Shown here piece after piece: positions 33,423 through 44,220 of a DNA stretch of 64,000 nucleotides (within the stretch, counting starts at the first letter, position 1; the number at the start of each line of letters is the position of its first letter). The DNA lies in the NCBI GenBank assembly GCA_002946415.1, contig NJPS01000024.1:358718-422717 (forward strand), read 5' to 3'. A program made the position numbers and the translations under genes. Origin of the DNA: Rutstroemia sp. NJR-2017a BVV2 (taxonomy: Eukaryota; Ascomycota; Leotiomycetes; Helotiales; Rutstroemiaceae). Below the pieces are notes generated by a model. It saw only the letters and a program-made list of their open reading frames with translations, had not been told where the DNA came from and ran no database searches.

Positions 33423-36280
33423 TTGGAGAAGGAGAGGAGAACAGACGATGAATATTTATTATCGGAAGAAAAGCCATGGTGGAGAGAGGGGAGATAAATA
33501 TTGAAATCCGAGGTTTGGTATCTTAAACATGGGGTTTTCCTATTCTGTGAGTAAGCAATAGCTTGCGTGCTCGGTATGGTGGGGTTTCAACATTTGGAAG
33601 GCTTCTGACTCCTTCTGCACAGTTTGCTTCAATCACATCCTTTTGCTGCATGAGTGATATATGCTGCTATCATTGACAGTAAGAGCTAACTCGTTAATCG
33701 CCTAGCATGACAATATAAAAGTCTTGAGCACTTCATTTTTAGTCAAACATCACTGGGGGTGTGCTCGTCAAATCCTGGCGAAAGCCTCGCGGGGCATTGT
33801 TGTCGCAATCGTGGTCGTGTTTTTACCCCTCAGAGTGCGGTGAACTTGCCTACAATCCGATTACCGTCAACGAAACGGCTCGGCGCGGGGTTATTTCTTG
33901 AAATAAGGGGCGTCAGCGGCATCTCCCACATTCTTAGGTGCCGAAAGGATTGCAAAGAAGTACCGGAGGGCTGCAATGCATTTTAACAAGCCCGTCCCCG
34001 CGAACCACTAGAATGGCCTTGTATGTACGTAAATATCTGGACGACATGGAACTTTTATAGGGCCAACATCTACTGTATCTCGTCAACCACTCATCACGAT
34101 CCTTGACCCTTTTCGGCCCTGAAAGACTTGCGTACGCGGATTGTGGGTACATTGTAATTATGCTGTTACTTCAACCCAAGTCTGATCTGTATCTGTACCA
34201 TATTAAGTTGTTTCCATTTCACTTTGCTCTAGTTTTCTATTTGTTCCGGATGCTGCGTTATCTATATCGAACATCATTCTTCTGGTTCTGTGGTTTGCTG
34301 TGTGGTATTGTGGTTGTACCGGGCTTGTCTGTCTCCTAACCCCTGTCGGATGCTTCTGAAGTAGGTTTATGGTTACTAGGTCCTGGTAGGGCTCACGTTA
34401 GCAGGCTTCAATGGCATTGCTTATCTGCTATGGAATATATAGGTAACTCGGAAGCCTTCAATGATTGCAACGCTAGAACTGCCGGCTGCTTTGAAGTTGG
34501 AAAACCCTCGTCTCATTCGTTGGATCCATAGACCCGTGCTGGCTGTACAAGTACAAAATCACTGGTGGGAAGACGCCAAACGCTACTGTTTGATCGTCGA
34601 AACTTTGTAGATCTTTATTCGGCCTCCGGCCACTCGAGGCCTTCCTCTGCGTCTTTCTCCGCTAAGTTTCAGCAATCTTCATCTGCTCCTCGCGCTCGGA
34701 TTGACAATCGCAATATCTTTCAGCACCTGGCAACTCCCCTGGGTATTGACGTCATCGTCGTGATAGTGCTTTGACTGAAGGAAAGATCGTCGCTTGTTTA
34801 GAGAAAGGTTTTACGGGCGCTGAGCGCGTTGAGCTTCGTCCTTGGATTTTGGCTGTCAGTTCAGAATGGTCATCAGTCTAATCATAATCTTAAAGTGTTT
34901 GTGGTGGGGGTGCAAGATATATGGGGAATCTCCGAAATTTAACATGGGACGTATAGAGCTCGATCATCTCATCACTTTCTGTCTACTTGGACAGCTAACT
35001 TATCCTCGAGAAGTGGTGATCTTTTATTGTACGCTGAAGGGACAGAACTCGCCCGATAATCATGAAACATGAATACCGAACTTCGGCCAGAGCACAATTA
35101 GAAGATATATACTAATTACCTGTTACGGAAATGCTACCTTGAGACATCAACTAGGATCGATGCTTGATCAAATTAAGCATTTAGTAGCTCTTACAACATC
35201 AGACGTCGACCTTGGCGAATGCGCGGCTTTTTGTCCTCAGTTATCGAAGGATAACCCTGGTGGATAGTGCAAGTAGATCGGATTTCAGCTATCCGGACCA
35301 GGCCGATGAGCAGTATTACTTCTTGCTGTTAATGTCAATCAAAAGTCTGTGGCTACTGGTTGCGCTTATTTGAACGACTGCTCTGGACGATTGACGTTTG
35401 AAGCAGTATCAGAAGATAAGATTATGCATACGCCGATTATAGTGTCGCCTAATGTCGTCGAGTCCAATTCGCCCCTGAATCAATCAGATCAACCCGTACG
35501 TATGTTCCTGTTTCTGGTGGAGCACCGACTGCAGGCAACTTTCGGACTCCATCTGCAAAAGCGTTTCCTTGGTTGATCCCAACCGTCGGTTCTTGATATC
35601 TACCTATCATTTCAACTCAATCAATTCTGTAATCCCCAGGACCCGCACAACGATCTGGTCAGCCCCACGTTGTGAGTGTTGGCCCCTATGTTATCCGCGG
35701 CGATATCTACTTCAAAGCAATCTATTCATATCTTTTCATATCTGCCAACCTTGTCAGGTATCTTAGAGAGGGAAACAATCAAGATGAATCATTAAGAAAC
35801 AGAGTGTAAAACTGCAGATAATTTATTTTCTTTCCTACCCGTCGCCGTTTAATCCTCGCCTTGTTCTCCTGATACCTCGTACACTAAATACCAAAACAAC
35901 CAGTGCGTCGTCATCCACTCCCCACGTTTCTCCTTTTTTTCCTCTACTTCAATTACCGTTGCCCTCATTCTAATTGTAAAGTTAAGACCTTTTGAATTTG
36001 TTCCATAATTGTAGAATCGTGTCCCTTTTGGCCCGTTCTCTTCTTTCCTTACATTTTCTTTTCCTTTCCACCCTCCTTTTAACTGCCTTCGCTTGTTTTT
36101 GTATTATCCATAAGCTGCATTTGTATTACCGTACACTGCAACCCTCCTATCCTTACGCCATTTTGGTTATATACGTACAGAAAATTGCGGGCGCGAATCA
36201 GCAAAAGGAAAAGGGGAAGCAAAGCCAGCGGGAACAGGCTGGAGCCGGTGTCGCTATTTTAGCCCCCAACCACCAAAACC
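33423..36280. other. Long intergenic region with CT-rich promoter tract
   Basis: About 2.9 kb without a supported gene. Short frames here lack motifs. The stretch 35830-36080 is pyrimidine-rich on the plus strand, typical of fungal promoters and 5' UTRs, and probably belongs to the GT31-like gene starting at 36281. A non-coding RNA cannot be excluded. Confidence 0.5.
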
Positions 36281-37967
36281 ATGCCTCGGGCACTACCAAT
36301 GCATCGATGTTTAGCAATCGCGACAGTACTATTTTTCATCCTTTTGTCTTACTACCACGAGAGCTTCTCGGAAACATTCAAGACTGCATATCGAGAAACA
36401 CCGCATGAAAACCATGGCAAATCAGAGAAACAGTTGGCTCAAGAACCACTGGAAGCTTCAAAGCCAGCAGCTTCGACACCAGAAAAGATCCACTTGGAAC
36501 ACATTTCCGACGCCGACGATGCTGAATATCTGCGCAATCTCCTGAAAAAGAACAATGCCGAGTTGAAGATTCATTATATGACGAGAACGATACGATATAT
36601 TTCCGATGCGAAAGATAGACTTTCAATGACGAATACGAGCCAAGAACTATTCCCGAAAGGTTACAAGGCCATCGACCTCGAAGAAACTGACCGTCTGCCA
36701 GCAGACAATCTCGAGCCATTGGAGATCCATGTAACGAAATCGCCACGACCAGAAGAAATTGATGCTTCGGAGTTGTTGTTTGGTGTTTCCACTACTTACA
36801 AACGATTCAGCGATGAAAATGAAGGTCCGGTCAAGGAATGGGTACGCTGGCTCACAAACGGAAATGGCTCATCAAACGGAGCCGGACTTGTCCTACAATT
36901 GCACGAAACCACAGTCGAGCAAATCGTCGCGGCTCAGAACTTGTTGGCTGGGCTTGGAATTGCGGCAACGGTCCTGCAGTCCGATCCGTCGCTCGATATG
37001 CCGGGAAGATATGTTGATTTGGTGCCGATTCTTTACAGTCACCCTACCAGAGCTAGTAGGAAATATTTAGCGTTGATTGATGACGATACATTTTTCCCGA
37101 ATTTGGACTCGTTGATGCATGAGTTGCATAAATATGATCACAGAAAAGAATACTACATCGGTACTTTAACAGAACGTGTGGATTTCATTATGCATGATCG
37201 TGTACCCATGGTAAGCCTTCCATTATATCTCCCAGTACCAAAAGATTCCACCCGGCTAACACCCCCAGGCCTACGGCGGCGCCGGTGTATTTCTCACCCC
37301 CCCTCTCGCCCGCACCCTAATCAACCTCCCCTGTCTGGACGTCGACCCCGAAACCGGCCTGTACACCGAACAAGGCTTCCAAGGCGACCGACTCCTGTAC
37401 CACTGCATCAAAAACCACACCGACATCACCCTCAACAATCTCCCCCGGCTGAACCAACTCGACGAATGGGGCGACCCCTCCGGTTTCTACGAAGCCGGAC
37501 ACCAGCCCCTCTCCCTCCACCACTACAAATCCTGGCACCACGCCTCGCCCGAAATCTCCCACCTAATTGCCGACGCCTGCGGTGAAGCCTGCGTATTCCA
37601 GCGTTTCGGCTTCGACGGCAAAGGCGCATCGAAGTTTGTGCTTGCGAATGGGTATTCCCTGGCGGAGTACCCGAAGGGTATTCATTGGGATATGGGGAAG
37701 ACGGAGGGCACGTTCGATTTAGGGGATGCGGATAATTGGGCGAGTGGGAAGGAGGACGTGCGGATGAGTTTTGTGTATGGGGCGCTGAGGGACGGGTTGA
37801 GTTATACAGGGTTGAAGAGGGCGTGGGAGGTGGTTGGGGGGAGGAGGAGGGCGGAGGGGGTGGTGGATTTGGTTTATTTGAAGAGGAGGGGGGATCATAG
37901 GTGGATTGCAGAGGATGAGCAGGAGGAGGAGAGAGAGAATGTGGTGGTTTTGAGGTTTGTGCCGTGA
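36281..37967 (+). CDS. GT31-like glycosyltransferase (type II membrane protein)
   Basis: Probably a Golgi glycosyltransferase of the Fringe/beta-3-galactosyltransferase-like fungal group. Exons 36281-37210 and 37269-37967 total 1629 nt, 542 residues. A short cytosolic tail precedes a membrane anchor (CLAIATVLFFILLSYY, about 9-24), then a stem. The catalytic domain has RKYLALIDDDTFFPN, whose DDD (near residue 267) is the metal-binding DxD. After the intron come AYGGAGVFLTPPLART (the GGAG loop) and QGDRLLYHC, then LHHYKSWHH. The acceptor and sugar donor are unknown. The last exon is GC-rich in its first half and G/A-biased at its end. Confidence 0.85.
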
Positions 37968-39074
37968 GGAAGGGTTTTCGTGGTAAGGTGGGGATGACTT
38001 TTTGGGGAGGGGGGAATCGGCGGGAGTTATGCAACACAAATCTCGCTGGATATGGATTTGCTGGTGCATGCATGCATATATTTTACTTTTCTCGATCAAA
38101 AATTTTGGCATACATGATTGAGGGAAGAAAGAAAGCAAAAGACGGAAGACGGGCCTTTGGATTCAATACCACACCCTCGCAAGCTACTGTACATACATAG
38201 AGTCAGAGTCAGTTGGTTGCTCGTTTTTATCCGTGCATCGAGTGCCGGATTCGAAAAAAGAATACTTCCCATGGGAAAGGCAGGGAAGGGGCGTTTTATA
38301 TATTTATTTATCGGGAGAACGATATTTTGGTCAGTTGGGCTCTGTGAGGAAAAGGGGGAGGGAGAGAAAGAGGGGGAAGAAGGGGAATGGATTAGATTGG
38401 AGTTGGTTGTAAGTATATATGTATATAAGAGACTGGAATAGAAAGAAGTCTGAAAAAGACGGAAGCAAGGGGAAAGAAATTGAGAGAGAGAGAAAGAATA
38501 CCTAGATAAAAGGAAAAATACCTATATAGAAGAAAGAATAAATGATATATTGATTGATTGTTAGTTTGTGATTTATTGTACGAAGGAAGAGGAGAGGAGA
38601 GAGGAAGTTGGATGTGTAGTAGGAGTAAGAGTGAAAGGTGGTAGTGCAGTATTTACGTGGGATAGATCTAATAAGGTACCTAGAAAAGAGAGAAGAGAAG
38701 AGAAGGAAGAAGAAAGAAGAGTAGATTGTAAATTAGTGATTCTATAGGTAGGTGAGTGATGTGAGGGATAAAGAGAGGAAGGGTAACATAGGCTCTGAGG
38801 GGTAAGTATTGTATCATGGGAATATTCGATATTCTGAGATAATGCGGGGTTAAGTAGTACAAACAGCTGGTGAGCGCGATTTACGCTTACATAGCTCCAA
38901 CAGTGGAGAAAAAGAAGGCGGAGTAGAGACTTATCTTTCTTGTATATCATGCGGAGATGCATGGTACAACTCGGCCAATCAACTCCATGAGCAATAACCC
39001 TTCCTGAATCCCGACTCGTCGGATCGTCGCAGGAAAATGAAGAAGATGATATCCATGCCTCGCTCGAGTTGAAG
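37968..39074. other. Intergenic with simple purine repeats
   Basis: Contains GA-rich runs (about 38345-38395 and 38470-38500) and a G/A-biased stretch at 38580-38730. A 170-codon minus-strand frame at 38573-39085 is a low-complexity Ser/Leu/Pro frame opposite these purine runs and is not accepted as a gene. Confidence 0.5.
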
Positions 39075-39724
39075 ATGGAGTGCAAATTAAAGTTCTTGGA
39101 GGAAGAAGTAGGGGAACCCGTAGATCCTCCGCAGACGGATGCTGTGGAACAAAATACGTCTATGGATGAATGTCCTGAGGAGGAAAATAATCCGGAATTC
39201 GAGTTGGAATCCTTGGGAGCTGGTGAGTTGTCTTTGTATTTGATAATGATGTGTGATTGCGATTGCTAATCAACTGATCTAGCTAGTGAAGAGGAGCTAG
39301 CTGAAGAGAATGATCCAATCTGGGAATATCGCTTGAAGTACGAAATTGCACCTCGTATTAAGGTACAATACTTACTCCTCTTTCCATATCCACCCCTCGT
39401 GTTGGACTCAACACAAACTTACACCTCTATCTCCAGGTCCCCATCCAATACCTAATATATCCCTTCGACGTCCTCCACAAACCAAACCTAGATGCGTAAG
39501 CAGCTCTTTCTCGGACCATCAGCTGGTTTGTGAACGCGCCAAGTATAGACGCATGCGTGTTGGCGATGCCGGGATGACCGCTGTATGAGGTCGAGAGCGG
39601 GAAAGACAGGTTGCTGTTGCAGGCGAAGCGGGATCAGTTTTGTAGGCTGGTTACGCAGTTTTCCACGAAGGAGATATGGTGGAATCGCGGGGTTTGTACG
39701 GATTTGAGTGGGAGAACGCTGTAG
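39075..39724 (+). CDS. Putative small acidic protein, multi-exon, model incomplete
   Basis: Protein-like segments joined by plausible introns: an acidic first part from the ATG at 39075 (DECPEEENNPEFELE), donor GTGAGT near 39223, then EEELAEENDPIWEYRLKYEIAPRIK, donor at 39364, then VPIQYLIYPFDVLHKPNLDA. A final segment, DRLLLQAKRDQFCRLVTQF to SGRTL and the stop at 39722, needs one more junction I could not place cleanly. No known domain. The start may lie in a further upstream exon, since the frame is open before 39075. Confidence 0.4.
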
Positions 39725-40666
39725 ACGGCTGGATGGTTGTGAGGCGGGGTATGCGTAGGTTTTTAGTGGATAGGATAAGAGTTTGTTGACTATTGGTGGA
39801 GTATCCTTTCGTTGCGAATATTGTTTTGGAAATAAGGAACTAGCGAAGTCTAGGATATTATGGCTTGGTAGGTGGCATTAAAAGCAGTGTTGGTTAGTGT
39901 AGAATGGATTAATTGACTGGAGTATTCTGTTCAAAAAAGGGACATTGGGAGACTGCATTGATAACGAAGGCTTGTGTGTGAACGGATGCACACACGGATG
40001 ATACTTGACTAGCGGACGTCTTTCCTGCTTAGCACGAAATGTTGAAGCTTGAAAATTTCTTGACGTATCGCTAATATTACCATGGAATCCACAGTTATTC
40101 AATTTGAAGCATCATCGGCCTCGCCTTTTGTTACCATCAACGCAAGGAAAGCCGTCATCCCAACTTTGTAGAGTAATCAAGACTGGGCTGTGATGCCAGG
40201 TCGAGGAATTTAAGACCGAGAACAGAAGCATGTCAATACGGAAGCGAAGAGGGAGAGATAGTTAAGTTAAGCCGAAGTTATGAATAACAATTGATGCGAG
40301 ATTGCCACGACTGAGAAGAAAAATGAATAGTTCTGAGTACTTTGCAATTGTCGAGATTGGCCACAGACGTGATGGTGACATGGTTGCCCAGACAGATACC
40401 CCCAAAAAAGAGGAAGGAAAAAACAAAGCACAATTGTGGAATGAAGCATCGTGTGGAAAAAGATAGGAAAATCATCAATGAAAGCAAGAACCGACATTTT
40501 CTGGCATCGTACAGATAGTAGTGATACTTAATACGCTGGGGAGTATCAATCATAAGATTTTCCATTTCCTGGTCTGGTTACCATGACCCATTTGTCCGCA
40601 TCCTGCACTATCACCCATGCGCCAAACTCCCTGACTGCCGAGTAAACGCGACCACAATACTAGTTG
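39725..40666. other. Intergenic, no supported gene
   Basis: About 0.9 kb between convergent genes. Short frames on the minus strand (40267-40565) are hydrophobic and Phe/Cys-rich with no motif. Confidence 0.5.
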
Positions 40667-41590
40667 TTATCTGTAAGGACCATCTTCCTTATATTCCTTA
40701 TCATAAGTATCCCCTCCTCTCTGCCTCCGTGCCGACATACTTTTGTTCTCCGTCTCAAACCTATCACCCATCGACTTCCCCGCCACAGCTCCAGCAAGCG
40801 CTCCCAGCACTGCGATAGTAAGCTTATCACTGCTGTTGTGCTGGCGATCGTCCTCTGCTAACTCATGTGCTGCAAGTCCACCAAGTATTGCGCCGAGTGC
40901 ACCACCTTGAAAGCCGCGATCGCCAAGAAGCGACTTTTTGGACTCGGGCGCAGATTTGGTAGTGCTTCTTGGTGGTTTCGATCCTTGATCTGTGCTTTTC
41001 CGTAGCCGGTCTCGGTCTCGGTCTCTATCATCTTGTGGAGGTGGATTGCCGTTCCTCCGTTGCATGCGACTATCGGCGTACACTGCAGCAGCTGGAACGT
41101 TTCGTGGTCGTGGACCGCTCTGAGAAGGTGGATTCCAATCAGGCGATACTGGATCTCCACGCGTGTATTGACGAGGTGGAATGGGATCAGTCCTGGGGAT
41201 TGACTCAAAGCTCCTGCTTTGTAATGGACGACTCGAAGTGCTGTAGGCGCCTTGTCCATATTCTTGACTATATCGTTTGGGGGAGCTTGATCTTCGTGTA
41301 TACGGATCGTCCTCCCAGCTGACAAATCTATCTCTCCTAGGAGCAGAATTATCATTTTCTTGCCTCATTCTTGGCCCGTTGTCGCTATGTCTACTTTCAT
41401 TTATGTCTTCCTCATCACTCTCGCTGTTATCGCTCCTCCTAGATGAATGATGTCTCCTCTTCGAGAATGACCGCGCAATATTTCTCGGGTGGTAGGTATC
41501 TGAATGCAGAGCCTTGTCAGGAAGTTTGTGGAAATGTTTATCAACCACCGCATCCACAGCCTCCATTCCCAGCTCCGCAAAGTCGTCCAT
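40667..41590 (-). CDS. Disordered protein with C-terminal glycine-zipper segment
   Basis: 307 residues, intronless. A short helical N-terminus (MDDFAELGMEAVDAVVDKHF) precedes about 180 residues of low-complexity Arg/Ser/Pro/Asp-rich sequence, including a DRDRDRDR run. Then comes a Gly/Ala-rich pair of segments, GGALGAILGGLAAHEL and AVLGALAGAVAGKSMGDRF, resembling glycine-zipper two-helix motifs that associate with membranes. Related fungal proteins are annotated only as hypothetical or glycine-zipper proteins. Function unknown. Confidence 0.65.
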   Translation of the reverse strand: MDDFAELGMEAVDAVVDKHFHKLPDKALHSDTYHPRNIARSFSKRRHHSSRRSDNSESDEEDINESRHSDNGPRMRQENDNSAPRRDRFVSWEDDPYTRRSSSPKRYSQEYGQGAYSTSSRPLQSRSFESIPRTDPIPPRQYTRGDPVSPDWNPPSQSGPRPRNVPAAAVYADSRMQRRNGNPPPQDDRDRDRDRLRKSTDQGSKPPRSTTKSAPESKKSLLGDRGFQGGALGAILGGLAAHELAEDDRQHNSSDKLTIAVLGALAGAVAGKSMGDRFETENKSMSARRQRGGDTYDKEYKEDGPYR

Positions 41591-42343
41591 TTTGCAGTTG
41601 TTGGTGGTCGAGATTGAAGATGATCTGCCAAGAATGGAAAGATGACAAACAGGGAGATCGATGCAAGAAGTTCCAGATGGGAGTCATTCCAGAAGCTTAA
41701 ATGGTCTTATTCAAAAACCGGATACGGCTCTGCTCTTGGCGTTGCTCATTATGCGTCGTTGGGGGTGGGGTCATTGCGTGGGTTGTACCCACATCCTTCT
41801 GCTGTGACATGCTCGAACTCGAATAGATTCCGTAGGCCAAGCCAAAGATATACTTCTCTGTGCGTCCACTCGGGCGTCGACCGGGCGTCGAACAATTAAG
41901 CACAAGAATTGGTTTCGTGTCGTCAAGACATGCACTAATGTGCGACATATGCGACAGCAATGTTGTGTCACCCACCAAGAAAGAAAATTCGCGACTGTCG
42001 ACAAAATTTATTCTGTTCTCGGTTCATTTCAAGCGTGGCGGCAGCTCACCAGCCACAATGCGCACGAGCCTCTTCACACTTCCTCTCCCTGTGTTCTATT
42101 CAGCTCGCTACAGAAACAAACACCTCAAAATGATATCAGCTCGATTGGCTGAAATTGCTTGGTCGAATATACTTATCTTCAGATTTCATCGATGAATTCG
42201 CATTACATTGGTATAATCGACCATTCTCCGCATTCTCTCATGGGGAGTACTCGCGGAAACGCTCGCTCGAACAAATCGCATCTATCCTAACCATACGATT
42301 ATCACCTTGGGCAGTTCGAAAGATACCGGAAATGTATGCATTT

Positions 42344-43705
42344 TCATGATTCTAATCTTACTAACTCTGCTTCGAGCTCGAGAACATCCTTCAACGCATT
42401 CATGAACACCTCACCTTCCGCTTCTTTCAGAGGAAGTAATGGTCGTCTAGGTGCTGCACCATAGCCATGCACTTTATTCAGGACATATTCTATGACAGGC
42501 TTGTTAATGGAGAATTTCTCATTAATGTCTTTGGTAAGGACTCACTCATGCCACGTATTCCGGCTGGAACTGCCTCAACATCTGCCTTGGATAATATTGC
42601 TTGGAGCCTCGCAGCCTCCGTCCGGTCACCTTTTGAAGGGGTTGGATTGCTCAGAAGTCTCCACAGCTTCATGGTGGCTCGAGGCGCAAAGTTTGGTATG
42701 CCACTTACGGTCCCATGGCCCCCAGAGGATACCCATGGAGTCAAATCGGCTATCAGACCGTCAAGAAGTAGAAATGGATACGGTCGGGAGCTGTTTATCG
42801 TCGGATCATCATTGAGCGTTGCATTCAGGCGTATCAACTTTCCAATACTTCCACCACACCTGCATCAATTAGTGACTGCTTGCTCGGAGTCAGGCCGGTA
42901 GCCAACTCACGTGAGTTTTACACCGCAAAGATTTGGCGCTTTTTTCATCACTGCCTCGATCACTGCGGAGGACATGTCTTGGCCCGCCGCATTGGCAGGG
43001 AAGTTATAAAGTAACAGTGGTATCTGGTTCCGCAAATCAGCGGCCACACCGTCAAATGCTCAGAACTACAGACTGGCGATGCTTCACAGATATCGACATA
43101 ATACTGGATGACCTGATCTTGGTCCGCGTTGAGACTGGCAGCATAGTATGCGGGAAGAATAACCATACCGGCATCACTGACGGGTGTTAGCTCTGTTTTT
43201 TCACCTTCAGCTTCTTGGATCTTACGCTCCGGCATCTGCTGCTGCACGAGATAGTTCGATTGTCTCTCTGGTACTTGCACCGCCAACTCCGGCTACTATC
43301 GGCGTAGCTTGGAGGCCTTCATCGTCCAGAGTTTTGCGAATAAAACGAATTATGGTAGTTCTCTCTTCGAGGGACTGAGACTATCGTTAAATTACCAGTT
43401 CCGGTACGGACTGGAACGACTCACCAAATGAACAGCTTCTCCTAAGGAGCCCATACACACCGGTACTATTTTGAATGAGCAATGTCTTCAATATCTCTGA
43501 AGATTCATCTTACCTATACCCTTGCTTGCCAAATCTTTCGAAGTTCATTCATCAGTCGAGATTATATAGGTTACAGGGGCATGAACTCACTCAGGAGATG
43601 TCGCTTGTAGCTAACGAGATCGAGTTCCTGCCTATCGTCGAAAAATGTAGGTAGTGGTCCATACACTCCTGGCTTTAGCTCACGGACTTTGGAATTTCCG
43701 ACCAT
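42344..43705 (-). CDS. Dihydrodipicolinate synthase-family class I aldolase
   Basis: A Schiff-base aldolase of the DHDPS/HOGA/2-keto-3-deoxy-sugar-acid type; since fungi do not make lysine by this route, a sugar-acid or hydroxy-oxoglutarate substrate is more likely (inference). Eight short exons by eye, about 335 residues. ATG at 43705 begins MVGNSKVRELKPGVYGPLPT. Landmarks: MGSLGEAVHL (substrate carboxylate loop), LLLYNFPANAAG (catalytic Tyr), LCGVKLTCGG (Schiff-base Lys), and GGHGTVSGIPNFAP. One intron starts GTCTGT rather than the usual GTAAGT, but its removal restores EASP-IPLLLYNF. All catalytic positions are present. It shares a 515-bp divergent promoter with the permease gene, which could mean co-regulation of uptake and catabolism. 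Confidence 0.82.
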
Positions 43706-44220
43706 TCTGAATATAGTAAATCTCAAGCTTTGCGAAGAGTCGACGAGAATTCGTGTATTAGCTTCAGCGGGAGAGGGGGGTGATAAAGTGTCAATCACGG
43801 TGAATGATCCGATATCACAAGCTGGGTATCTGGTCGTTAGTTGTCGGCTAAGAGGCCGACATACGCCGATTAGTTCCTCGCCGCTTTATTGTTAGGGCAG
43901 TCCCTGAGTTCCGTCCCCACTCCGTCCCTGTTATCTTCTTGGAAAGCTTATCTTCCCATCCGTATCCCATCCTTTCAGGTACAGTACGTGTTCCCTTAAT
44001 GTAACCAGCGAGCTACGCTAGATAACGATTATGATGGCTTTCTCCAGTGCAATGATCGTCTTCCATAGAATAGCCGAGATATATATATTTAACAATGGCG
44101 CCCGGTTGTTGGTTTGGTACTTGTTACTGGGTGACCTCTTTTACTGCTTAGCATTACTTCAATTGGAATTCACAGGTGCCATCCACACCCAGCCCTTGCT
44201 TGCCAAACACGACGGGCAAT
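43706..44220. promoter_or_regulatory. Divergent promoter between aldolase and permease genes
   Basis: Start codons of the two genes are 515 bp apart and point away from each other. No ORF in between is convincing. The spacing allows shared regulation; no specific factor site can be named with confidence. Confidence 0.4.

Noticed and set aside
38573..39085. 170-codon minus-strand frame
   Set aside because: Opposite GA-rich simple repeats, low-complexity Ser/Leu composition.
42467..42901. 144-codon plus-strand frame
   Set aside because: Antisense to the DHDPS-family gene, whose catalytic motifs read on the minus strand.
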